64,000 nt of DNA from an uncultured Verrucomicrobiota bacterium (GTDB lineage: Bacteria > Verrucomicrobiota > Verrucomicrobiia > Limisphaerales > UBA9464): the NCBI GenBank assembly GCA_903821635.1, contig CAIJLV010000163.1:1-64000 (forward strand), read 5' to 3'. The notes beneath the pieces were generated by a model, which made no database searches, was not told the origin of the DNA, and saw nothing but the letters and a program-made list of their open reading frames with translations. A program made the translations under genes and the position numbers. Positions 56,757-64,000 of the stretch are shown here, piece after piece; the stretch's first letter is position 1; each line of letters starts with the position of its first letter.

Positions 56757-57200
56757 ATGCTCCTTGTCCGCACCCACGTCGCCCCAAGTCCGATTCACGG
56801 CTTGGGGCTTTTTGCGTCCGAGGCCATTCCACGCGGCACGCCCATTTGGCGCTTCCACGAAGGTTTTGATCACGCCTATACCCGCGCCGAGTTCGCCGAA
56901 CTGCCGGCGCCCGCCCGGGAACATCTCCGCTGGTTCAGTTACTTCGACGCCGCCCTAGATGCCCTCATTAAGAGCGGTGACCTGAGTTGCTTCATGAACC
57001 ACGCCGACGCGCCGAACACCGGGGCCGGTCCCGCTTGGAGTGAACCGGTCGTCACGGTCGCGCTCCGCGACGTCGCGGTCGGCGAAGAACTCACCTGCGA
57101 CTACCACGCCTTCGACGGCGACGTCGCGTGGAAGTTTGGGCGTGTGCCAGCGGAAGCTCAGTTGGGCGCACGCCACCCGACGGAAGCGCTGGAGGGTTGA
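56757..57200 (+). CDS. SET-domain protein
   Basis: The 147-residue product shows the SET core. HGLGLFASEAIPRGTPIWRF is at the start; SCFMNHADAPNTG holds the conserved N-H of the SAM and lysine site; VAVGEELTCDYHAF near 110 holds the catalytic Tyr. The fold is pseudoknotted in solved SET proteins. SET enzymes methylate lysine; targets in bacteria are unclear. It lacks the C-terminal Cys-rich post-SET region. It follows the NIPSNAP gene by three bases. Confidence 0.85.
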   Translation: MLLVRTHVAPSPIHGLGLFASEAIPRGTPIWRFHEGFDHAYTRAEFAELPAPAREHLRWFSYFDAALDALIKSGDLSCFMNHADAPNTGAGPAWSEPVVTVALRDVAVGEELTCDYHAFDGDVAWKFGRVPAEAQLGARHPTEALEG

Positions 57201-57433
57201 AGCAAAAAAGACGGCGCGACGGCACCCGGATCAATTGCGCTGGCGGTTTCCGCGCCCGCGACTTCGGTTCCCGCATTTCACCCCGCTCAACGTCGTTCGT
57301 TGGGTGGGACAACTGGACTCCCGCGGACGTCACGGCCGGAACCGTGACCGAACCGAAGCCCCCACTTACGGGCTTGGCGAACGCGACGCGGTTCCCGCAA
57401 CGTGCGCCGCCGCTTGATCGAAGACTCGCCACC

Positions 57434-58198
57434 ATGACCCCCACCGAAGCCGCCGCCCTTCTCGACCGTTTCCAATGCGGTGAACTCGACCGCGACGCCG
57501 TGCTGCGCGCCTTTCAGGCCGAACCCTTGCAGGATCTCGGTTTCGCCGTCGTGGACACGCACCGCACACTCCGGAAAGGCTTTCCCGAGGTAATCTTCGG
57601 CGCGGGCAAGACGCCGGGCCAAGTTGTCGCGATCGCCGAGCAAATTGTCACCGCCAACGACCGCGTGCTCATCACTCGCATCACGCCCGAACACGCAACG
57701 CGCTTCCGCGAACAATTCGAGCAAGGCATCCACCATGAGGCGGCCCGCTGCCTGACGCTGGAGCGGAAACCCCTCCCAAAGCGCCCCGGCTACATTGCCG
57801 TGGTGGGCGCGGGCACCAGCGATCTGCCGGTCGCCGAGGAGGCGGCCCTCACCGCCGAATTCATGGGCAATGAGGTTCGGCGCATCTACGACGTGGGCGT
57901 CGCCGGCATCCACCGCCTGTTCCGGCGGCTCGACGAAATTCAATCGGCGAACGTGGTCATCTGCGTGGCGGGCATGGAGGCGGCGCTACCCAGCGTGCTG
58001 GGCGGCCTGATCGCGAAGCCACTCATCGGCGTGCCGACAAGCGTGGGTTACGGCGCCCACTTCGGCGGTCTGACGGCGTTGCTCGGCATGTTGAATTCCT
58101 GCGCCAGCGGCCTGACCGTGGTGAATATTGATAACGGCTTCGGCGCGGGCTACGCCGCGAGTCAGATCAACGAGCTCGCCAGCCGCCCTGCCGTTTGA
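57434..58198 (+). CDS. larB: Nickel-pincer cofactor biosynthesis protein LarB
   Basis: The 254-residue product is a LarB-type enzyme (AIR carboxylase fold), which carboxylates and hydrolyses nicotinic acid adenine dinucleotide at the start of nickel-pincer cofactor synthesis. The helical N-terminus is followed by FAVVDTHRTLRKGFPEVIFG near 40. A nucleotide-binding core (GYIAVVGAGTSDLPVAEEAA near 118) and the segment GVPTSVGYGAHFGGLTALLG are seen, with NSCASGLTVVNIDNGFGAGY near the end. LarC and LarE are not in the window, so the pathway is only partly visible. Start ATG 57434 gives the usual length. Confidence 0.93.
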   Translation: MTPTEAAALLDRFQCGELDRDAVLRAFQAEPLQDLGFAVVDTHRTLRKGFPEVIFGAGKTPGQVVAIAEQIVTANDRVLITRITPEHATRFREQFEQGIHHEAARCLTLERKPLPKRPGYIAVVGAGTSDLPVAEEAALTAEFMGNEVRRIYDVGVAGIHRLFRRLDEIQSANVVICVAGMEAALPSVLGGLIAKPLIGVPTSVGYGAHFGGLTALLGMLNSCASGLTVVNIDNGFGAGYAASQINELASRPAV

Positions 58199-58252
58199 AG
58201 GCGGGCGCGGACGAAAAGGAAGGCGCACTTAAACGCGCGACCACGGTTTCGC

Positions 58253-58795
58253 TCAGGCCACCAGGCCTGCATGCGTTTCCGCCCAGCGGGCCATCAGCCA
58301 GAGCAGATCGCTGAGCCGGTTCAGGAAGATGATGATCTCCGGATTCCGCAATTGCCCGGCTTCGTGCAAAGCCACGACGCGGCGTTCCGCCCGACGGGCC
58401 GTCGTCCGGGCGACGTCCAGCGCTGCGGCGGACAGATTGGCCCCCGGAGTCGCCCAGCCCTTGAAGGAAATCTGCTGCGCTTCGATCACCGCCACGAGTT
58501 CATCGAGCCGAGCCGTCATTTCCGGCGTGACCAGTTTGAAGCCATCTTTCACGTAGCGTTCGAGATCGTCCACCCCGGTCGCCAATTCCCCCATCGCGAT
58601 GACGAGTTCATGTTGGATGAGCAGCAAGTTGTCCCGCAGGAACGGGGTCGTGGCCTGCGCGCGGGCGAGCCCCAGAGCGGCGTTCAACTCATCCACGCTG
58701 CCGTAGGATTCCACGCGTGGATGGCATTTCGAAACGCGGCGATTATACATCAAGCCGGTGAAGCCGGCGTCTCCGGTGCGGGTGGCAATGCTCAT
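58253..58795 (-). CDS. Cob(I)alamin adenosyltransferase, PduO type
   Basis: The 180-residue product moves the adenosyl group of ATP to cob(I)alamin to form coenzyme B12. The family's N-terminal ATP loop reads TRTGDAGFTGL at about 5-15, followed by VESYGSVDELNAALGLARA. The helix near the active site has LSAAALDVARTTARRAERRV with its conserved Arg pair, and the C-terminal NRLSDLLWLMARW is intact. It is therefore the five-helix PduO (MMAB-like) form, not CobA/BtuR. The start at 58795 (MSIATRTGD) matches the family. No B12 riboswitch is apparent upstream. Confidence 0.94.
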   Translation of the reverse strand: MSIATRTGDAGFTGLMYNRRVSKCHPRVESYGSVDELNAALGLARAQATTPFLRDNLLLIQHELVIAMGELATGVDDLERYVKDGFKLVTPEMTARLDELVAVIEAQQISFKGWATPGANLSAAALDVARTTARRAERRVVALHEAGQLRNPEIIIFLNRLSDLLWLMARWAETHAGLVA

Positions 58796-58862
58796 TGGGC
58801 GCTGAGATTGGGTCGGATTCAGGTTTGTGCAACTGACGCCGCGTGGTTTCCTCCCCGGACCC

Positions 58863-61289
58863 ATGAAACGACCCCTGCTCTGGCCGGCGCTGTGTTTCGC
58901 GCTGGGCGTGGCCTTGGGGGAAGGCTTGGGGGCGCCGCTGGGACCGCTGTTCGGCGGGGCGGGCCTGGGCCTGTTGGCGGCGGGGCTGTTACCTCGACTC
59001 CGTTATGAGCTCCTGCTCGCCGTCAGCTTGGTCGGCGGCTGGATTCAACACGGACTGCACCAGTCGTCGCCGGCGCCGCACGATCTGCGCCGGCAGGTGG
59101 GCACGAACGCGACGTTCGCGACTCTCCGCTGCGAAATCCGCGATACCCCAGCCCTCAAACTGGTGGAACGCCGGGGCCAACTCTCCGGCCGCACCCTCTT
59201 TCGGGTGCGGGTTTATGAGTGCGAGCAAGCGGGCCTTTGGCGGCCGGCGACCGGCGACGTGGCAGTCAGTCTCAAAGGGCCCGTGCCACCGGAATTTTTC
59301 CGCACCCAACGGCTCGAACTGCGTGGGGTATTGCAGCGACCGCCCGGGCCGGCGGCGCCAGGTCTGTTCGACTACGCCACCCATCTGCGGCACCAAGGTT
59401 GCTGGTTCACACTCCTCGCCGACGGTCCCCACGACTGGCGCTTGGCGCCGGACTCGGTCGACGCCCCCCCGCTGAGCGAGCGTTTCTTGCCGTGGGCCCA
59501 AACTACACTCGCCCGCGGATTGCCGGATGACGAAGCCACCCGCTTGCTCTGGGCGATGGCGTTGGGCTGGAAGACGGCCTTGGACGGCGAAGTGGACACC
59601 GTCTTCATGAAGTCGGGAACCATGCACGTGTTCGCGATCAGCGGACTTCACATCGCCCTGATCGCTGGGGTGATCGTCGCGCTGCTCCGCGCCGCCCGGA
59701 TGCCGCGCCGCGGCTGCGGGCTCGTGGCCATTCCCTTATTGTGGTTTTACGTGGCGGCGACCGGCTGGCAGACGTCGGCCATCCGCTCGGCACTGATGAG
59801 CACGGTAGTCATCGGGAGTTGGGCCTTGGAGCGTCCCGGCGACTTGTTCAACTCCCTAGCCTTGGCGTTGCTGACCGTGCTCGTGTGGGCGCCGGGACAA
59901 TTGTTCCAAGCCAGCTTCCAACTCTCGTTTGGCGTGGTCGCCGGCATGGCGCTGTTGGTGCCGCTGATGGAACCGCGCCTACTGCAATTACTGCGGTTCG
60001 ATCCCGACCCGTTTCTGCCCGACGAACTGCGCCCACGCTGGCAACGCTGGCTGGAATTGCCGCTCCGCCGCTTGGCCCTGCTGCTAGCGGCCAGTTTGGC
60101 GGCCCAAATCGCCTCACTCCCGCTCACGGTGCATTACTTCAACCTGCTGAATCCCGTGAGCTTGTTGGCCAACCTCGTCGTCGTGCCGCTGTCCGCCCTG
60201 ACCCTGGCCGCCAACGTCGCCTCGCTCGCTGTCGGTGGTTGGTGGCCGTGGCTCGGGGAAACGTTTAACGCCAGCGCGTGGCTGTGGATGCGGGGCATGG
60301 TATGGGTCAGCCGGCTTGCCGCCGAAGTCCCGGCCGGCGTCTGGTATGTCGCCGCGCCGCCGTGGCCTTGGTGGATTCCGTATTTCGCCGTCGTGCTCGC
60401 CTTGACGTCGGGGTGGGCTTTCCGTGAGGAAATCCGCAAAGGGTTCGCCCTCGCCGTGGGCTTGGTCGTTGCCGCCGCCTTGTGGGCCGGTTTACAAGCC
60501 CGCTCGCAAACCACGCTCACTCTGCTCGCCGGGGGCAAGGCCATGGTGTTCGACGGCCCTGCACGGAGCCAAGATTTGCTCGTGGACACGGGTAGCGAGG
60601 CCGCCGCCACGGCCCTGGTGGTGCCCTTTCTGCACAGCTCAGGCTGGAATTCCATCCCCCAACTGCTCGTCTCCCACGGCGACCTGCAACACGTCGGCGG
60701 CAGCGAGGTCGTGCTCCGTGAACTGCCCGTGCGAACTTTGGCCTTGGCCGCCACCAATGCCCGTTCGCCCGCCTTCCGCCAATTGCTGACGCTCGCCGCC
60801 GAACAGTGCTTGCCCCTGCAGTTGGCCCACAGTGGCGCGGCCCTCGCCGGTTGGGACATTTTGCATCCGCCGGCCGGTGCCCGCTTTGCCCGCGCGGACG
60901 ACACGGCCGTGGTCTTGCGCCGCGATTTCGGCGGCTGCCGCATCTTGCTGCTGTCCGACCTCGGACGACTGGGCCAACAGGCGTTGCGAGAGCGGCCGAC
61001 GGAGTTGATCGCGGACATCGTGGTCGCCGGGCTTCCGCGCGAAGCGGAACCACTGCAGGAGGAACTTTTGGCACGCATCAACCCGCAGTTGGTCGTGATC
61101 GCCTCCGCCGAATACCCCGCGCCCGAGCGGGTCAAGCCGGCCACCCGGGCACGGCTGCGGCAGACGGGCCGACGCCTCCTGTTCACCGAAGATTGCGGGA
61201 CACTTCAGTTCCATCCTGGGCCCGCGGGAATGCGCGTAACCGCGATGGACGGGACCACGATCTTGCTTCCGCCGCGGTCCAATCCCTGA
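58863..61289 (+). CDS. comEC: ComEC/Rec2-family competence protein
   Basis: The 808-residue protein has the three ComEC parts. The N-terminal DUF4131 region with helices (about 1-150) comes first. The central competence domain (about 215-480) has FMKSGTMHVFAISGLHIALI and SAIRSALMSTVVIGSW. The C-terminal metallo-beta-lactamase domain (about 560-800) has LLVDTGSEAAATALVVPFL and LLVSHGDLQHVGGSEVV. It forms the channel for single-stranded DNA during natural uptake. The metal motif is HGDLQH in place of the usual HxDxDH, so metal binding or DNA-degrading activity may be altered. ATG 58863 precedes the first helix. Confidence 0.92.
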   Translation: MKRPLLWPALCFALGVALGEGLGAPLGPLFGGAGLGLLAAGLLPRLRYELLLAVSLVGGWIQHGLHQSSPAPHDLRRQVGTNATFATLRCEIRDTPALKLVERRGQLSGRTLFRVRVYECEQAGLWRPATGDVAVSLKGPVPPEFFRTQRLELRGVLQRPPGPAAPGLFDYATHLRHQGCWFTLLADGPHDWRLAPDSVDAPPLSERFLPWAQTTLARGLPDDEATRLLWAMALGWKTALDGEVDTVFMKSGTMHVFAISGLHIALIAGVIVALLRAARMPRRGCGLVAIPLLWFYVAATGWQTSAIRSALMSTVVIGSWALERPGDLFNSLALALLTVLVWAPGQLFQASFQLSFGVVAGMALLVPLMEPRLLQLLRFDPDPFLPDELRPRWQRWLELPLRRLALLLAASLAAQIASLPLTVHYFNLLNPVSLLANLVVVPLSALTLAANVASLAVGGWWPWLGETFNASAWLWMRGMVWVSRLAAEVPAGVWYVAAPPWPWWIPYFAVVLALTSGWAFREEIRKGFALAVGLVVAAALWAGLQARSQTTLTLLAGGKAMVFDGPARSQDLLVDTGSEAAATALVVPFLHSSGWNSIPQLLVSHGDLQHVGGSEVVLRELPVRTLALAATNARSPAFRQLLTLAAEQCLPLQLAHSGAALAGWDILHPPAGARFARADDTAVVLRRDFGGCRILLLSDLGRLGQQALRERPTELIADIVVAGLPREAEPLQEELLARINPQLVVIASAEYPAPERVKPATRARLRQTGRRLLFTEDCGTLQFHPGPAGMRVTAMDGTTILLPPRSNP

Positions 61290-61406
61290 CCGCGGCGCAG
61301 CCCAGCCGGCGGTAACACGGGACGGAAAACTCATGGACGGCAGCCCAGTGCTTGCGCGAGTTTCCGAGCGCTCTAACATAGCGGAGCTTTTCAGTCCGAT
61401 TTGACC

Positions 61407-62651
61407 ATGAACCCGCCGCAAAAGGTTTATTACTTCGATAACAACGCCACCACCCGCATCGCGCCGGAGGTGGTCGACGCCATGATCCCCTTCCTCCGGG
61501 AAATGTGGGGCAATCCTTCCAGCGCCTACGCCTTTGGCGCCCAAGTCCACGGCCATGTGGAAGCCGCCCGGGCCAAGGTTGCGGCGTTGGTCGGGGCCGA
61601 TCCGAAGGAAATCATCTTCACCTCCTGCGGCACCGAGTCGAACAACTCCGCGATTCACAGTGCGCTGATCAGCTCGGGAAAGCGCCACGTTATCACCACG
61701 GCAGTCGAGCACAGCGCCAACATCAATTTCGGCGAATATCTTCAGAAACAGGGCTTTGAAGTCACCTACCTGCCCGTTGAAAGCGACGGTTCGCTGGACC
61801 TCCACCTGCTGGAGAAGTCGATCCGGCCAGACACGGCGATCGTCTCGGTGATGTATGCGAACAACGAGACGGGGGTGATCTTTCCGATCGAAGAAGTCGC
61901 CGCCATTTGCCGCAGCAAGGGCACCCTCTGCCACACCGACGCCGTGCAGGTGCCCGGCAAACTGAAACTCGACGCCCATCAACTGGGCGTGGATTTTCTC
62001 TCCCTCAGCGCGCACAAGCTGCACGCGCCGAAGGGAATCGGCCTGCTTTACGTCAAACGCCGCACCAAATACACGCCCTACATCATCGGCGGCCACCAAG
62101 AAAAAGGCCGGCGCGGCGGCACGGAAAGCGTCGCCAACATCATTGCCTTCGGCCGCGCAGCCGAACTGGCCATGGCCACCTTGGACGAAGAAAATACCCG
62201 CGTTCGGGCGCTACGGGACCGGTTGGAGACCTTCATCCTCACGAATATTCCGAACACGGTCCGCAATGGCGCCAAGGAGCCGCGCCTGCCGAACACGGTC
62301 AACATCGGCTTCGACTTTGTGGAGGCCGAGGCCGTCCTCCTCCTGCTCGACCAGATCGGCATTTGCGCCAGCTCCGGCAGCGCTTGCACCACCGGATCCT
62401 TGGACCCGTCCCACGTGCTGTCGGCGATGGGTGTAAAGCCGATGCGCGCCCGCGGATCGGTTCGGTTCAGCCTCGGCATCTACAACACGGATGCCGAAGT
62501 GGATTACCTGATCCAACACCTGCCGCCGATCATCCAAAAGCTACGCGACATCTCGCCGCTCAACCCGGCGCACCAGGACAACGACCGCTATGACATCGCG
62601 GGCGCCCGGGCGAAGCACGAGCAGGATCTAGCCATGGCCAAGACGGAATAG
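61407..62651 (+). CDS. Cysteine desulfurase, NifS/IscS type
   Basis: The 414-residue PLP enzyme takes sulfur from cysteine for Fe-S clusters or tRNA thiolation. It starts VYYFDNNATTRIAPEVVDAM and shows CGTESNNSAIHSAL near 72, NNETGVIFPIEEVA with the PLP-contacting residues, CHTDAVQVPGKL and SLSAHKLHAPKGIGLLYV with the PLP Lys. The active-site Cys is in the loop CASSGSACTTG, a group I NifS-like loop. The C-terminus is longer than usual by an Asp/Glu-rich end (AHQDNDRYDIAGARAKHEQD). The ATG at 61407 is preferred over a TTG six bases before. No IscU or NifU gene is next to it. Confidence 0.94.
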   Translation: MNPPQKVYYFDNNATTRIAPEVVDAMIPFLREMWGNPSSAYAFGAQVHGHVEAARAKVAALVGADPKEIIFTSCGTESNNSAIHSALISSGKRHVITTAVEHSANINFGEYLQKQGFEVTYLPVESDGSLDLHLLEKSIRPDTAIVSVMYANNETGVIFPIEEVAAICRSKGTLCHTDAVQVPGKLKLDAHQLGVDFLSLSAHKLHAPKGIGLLYVKRRTKYTPYIIGGHQEKGRRGGTESVANIIAFGRAAELAMATLDEENTRVRALRDRLETFILTNIPNTVRNGAKEPRLPNTVNIGFDFVEAEAVLLLLDQIGICASSGSACTTGSLDPSHVLSAMGVKPMRARGSVRFSLGIYNTDAEVDYLIQHLPPIIQKLRDISPLNPAHQDNDRYDIAGARAKHEQDLAMAKTE

Positions 62652-62823
62652 TCGGTTTCGGGGGCGAGTCGGCGGAAGTCACGCCCGACAACCTGCGCAG
62701 TGGCCCCGTTTGCCCTCTGGCGGGTGATGCAGAGGCGGCATCCGAAGGCGACTGCACTTCGGATGCCAGAATAATTGATTGGGGAGCCGTTCTACAGACC
62801 CATAGCCTTCCCCAGCACCACCC

Positions 62824-63615
62824 ATGGCGAAAAAACTGGAGCCCCTAAGCGGGATTCATGACTCGGAATTCCCGAGCGGCCAGCGGCGGCCAGCGGGCCT
62901 GTTCGTCAGCACGCTTTGGAGCGTGGTCCGGCGGGCCGGCAGCGCCTCCGAGCCAGAGTCCGCCGCCGCCTTGGAGCGCCTGTGCCGGCAGTATTGGCAA
63001 CCGCTCTACATCTTCGCACGCCGTAAAGGGCACTCGGAACATGACGCCCAGGACCTGACTCAGGGCTTCTTGGCGGAACTACTGGCGAAGAATGGCTTCG
63101 CCCGGGCCGAACCGGCGCGGGGCCGCTTCCGCACCTTTTTGCTGGGAGCGTTTTGCAATTACCTAGCCAACCAGTGCCGGGACCAGCTCGCCCAGAAACG
63201 CGGCGGCGGACAGGTCGTGGCTTCGCTGGAGGACGAAGCGGCCGAACCTTCGGGGCAACAGCTCAGCGACGGCCAAACGCCGGAGTTCCACTACGAACGA
63301 AGCTGGGCCCTTGCCCTGCTCGAACGGGTGCTTGATCGACTGCGTGAGGAATACTCCCAGGCCGGACGAAGGGAACTGTTCGAGGCGCTCCAGCCCAGTC
63401 TCACGGGCTCCGCCGGCCAGCCCGGTTACGCCGAACTGGGACGTTCCCTCGGCCTGAGCGAAGGCACCTTGGCCGTGGCCATGCACCGGATGCGGCGGCG
63501 CTACGGCGAATTGCTGCAGGAAGAGATCGCGGCCACGGTGGCGACGGCGGAGGAGGCCGGCGAGGAGCTGCGGCACCTGCTCCGGATCGTCTCCACCGCC
63601 CCGCCCACGCCCTGA
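62824..63615 (+). CDS. ECF RNA polymerase sigma factor
   Basis: The 263-residue sigma factor has region 2 at about 48-120 (RLCRQYWQPLYIFARRKGHS, then DAQDLTQGFLAELLAKNGF) and region 4 at about 185-240 (YAELGRSLGLSEGTLAVAMHRMRRRYGELL). This long form, with STLWSVVRRA near the N-terminus, is common in Verrucomicrobiota and Planctomycetota. It is usually found beside a Ser/Thr kinase, as here (45 bases downstream), which may control it in place of a membrane anti-sigma factor. No anti-sigma gene is visible. The start is the ATG at 62824; the upstream 170 bases show nothing. Confidence 0.92.
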   Translation: MAKKLEPLSGIHDSEFPSGQRRPAGLFVSTLWSVVRRAGSASEPESAAALERLCRQYWQPLYIFARRKGHSEHDAQDLTQGFLAELLAKNGFARAEPARGRFRTFLLGAFCNYLANQCRDQLAQKRGGGQVVASLEDEAAEPSGQQLSDGQTPEFHYERSWALALLERVLDRLREEYSQAGRRELFEALQPSLTGSAGQPGYAELGRSLGLSEGTLAVAMHRMRRRYGELLQEEIAATVATAEEAGEELRHLLRIVSTAPPTP

Positions 63616-63660
63616 AGGTGTAAGGTTGGCCCGTTTTCCGGTTAGAACCTCTCGGACAGC

Positions 63661-64000
63661 ATGCCGTCAAACGCTCCCACCTCATCCAGCCCCACCGCCT
63701 GCAAAGTCTGTGGCACGCCGCTCGTGGCTCAACTGGGCGGGCAATGCCCCCGGTGCCTGCTGGGCTTGGCCGAGGAATTCGCCCACCCCGCAGGAACAAT
63801 CACCGCGGCGGCCGGGCCGGGAGGATTCCCAGTCCGACGGTTCGGCGACTACGAACTCTTGGTGGAGATCGCCCGGGGCGGCATGGGTGTCGTTTACCGG
63901 GCCCGGCAGCGCAGCCTGAACCGCGAAGTCGCCCTGAAGATGATCCTCGCCGGCGAGTTGGCCGGACCCGAGGCGCTGCGGATGTTCCAGCGCGAGGCGC
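63661..64000 (+). CDS. Ser/Thr protein kinase, N-terminal part (cut by window edge)
   Basis: The visible 113 residues contain an N-terminal zinc-ribbon-like pair, CKVCGTPL and CPRCLLGL (about 14-36). The kinase domain starts at [20 protein letters not shown] near 63, with the Gly loop, and has the ATP-binding Lys in VALKMIL. This is the PknB-like form that follows ECF sigma genes in this phylum. The rest lies outside the window. The ATG at 63661 is chosen because it precedes the first Cys pair. Confidence 0.9.
   Translation, partial: MPSNAPTSSSPTACKVCGTPLVAQLGGQCPRCLLGLAEEFAHPAGTITAAAGPGGFPVRRFGDYELLVEIARGGMGVVYRARQRSLNREVALKMILAGELAGPEALRMFQREA

Noticed and set aside
57434-58198. Complete nickel-pincer cofactor operon
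   Set aside because: Only larB is present; the flanking genes are a SET protein and a cobalamin adenosyltransferase, with no larC, larE or larA.

Overview
The window is GC-rich, densely coding bacterial DNA with no phage, insertion sequence or CRISPR array that I can see. Several traits together point to Verrucomicrobiota, but no rRNA or universal marker fixes the rank. They are PEP-CTERM sorting tails, HAF-repeat and BNR/YCF48-like secreted proteins, a DUF5069 protein, an ECF sigma factor next to a Ser/Thr kinase, PAP2/vanadium-haloperoxidase-like secreted enzymes, and many two-component proteins. This is inference from gene families.

Layout. 1-2.5 kb: start of a flavin disulfide oxidoreductase (minus), a DUF5069 protein, Mn-type superoxide dismutase and an AraC regulator. 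2.7-10.6 kb: a PEP-CTERM protein; an NtrC-type regulator and an NtrB-type kinase that flank a secreted coiled-coil protein and an outer-membrane barrel candidate; then a secreted BNR-like propeller. 10.7-15.2 kb (minus): an RsmB-type rRNA methyltransferase with a very long repeat-rich tail, coupled to a TPR protein; TerC; a YkgJ cysteine-cluster protein. 15.3-17.4 kb: an Ig-like secreted protein. 17.5-20.8 kb (minus): a NarL regulator and an unusual LamG-CHASE-HisKA_3 kinase. 21.2-27.2 kb: a surface-protein block of two HAF-repeat PEP-CTERM proteins and a translationally coupled trio of stalk/BNR, Ig-like and P-domain PEP-CTERM proteins, followed by gene debris. 27.9-33 kb: cysS, a YcxB-like protein and a large FtsX-type permease. 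32.9-37 kb: a substrate-binding lipoprotein overlapping a hybrid kinase. 37-49 kb: mostly housekeeping genes (UbiD-family decarboxylase, glycosyltransferase, M20 peptidase, EF-P, lytic transglycosylase, YdcF, SDR, threonylcarbamoyl-AMP synthase) and tRNA-Phe, tRNA-Pro and tRNA-Leu, then an AT-richer patch with one HTH gene. 50-64 kb: a zinc-ribbon SDR, an MsbA-like ABC exporter, a vanadium-haloperoxidase-like enzyme, a NIPSNAP lipoprotein, a SET protein, LarB, a cobalamin adenosyltransferase, ComEC, a NifS-type cysteine desulfurase, an ECF sigma factor and the start of a Ser/Thr kinase.

How the genes fit together. Much of the window concerns the cell envelope: secreted repeat proteins with two kinds of C-terminal tail, and at least four sensory modules that probably read the envelope. 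The strongest candidate for something undescribed is a 46-49 residue C-terminal module shared by four otherwise unrelated secreted proteins that lack PEP-CTERM. It has a [FVY]-x-[LV]-[EQ]-A-type strand at its start and an aromatic-Arg pair close to the end. Next are the LamG-CHASE kinase operon with three tight dyads upstream, the substrate-binding protein/hybrid-kinase pair without a transporter, and the near-identical PEP-CTERM tail DNA in three neighbouring genes.
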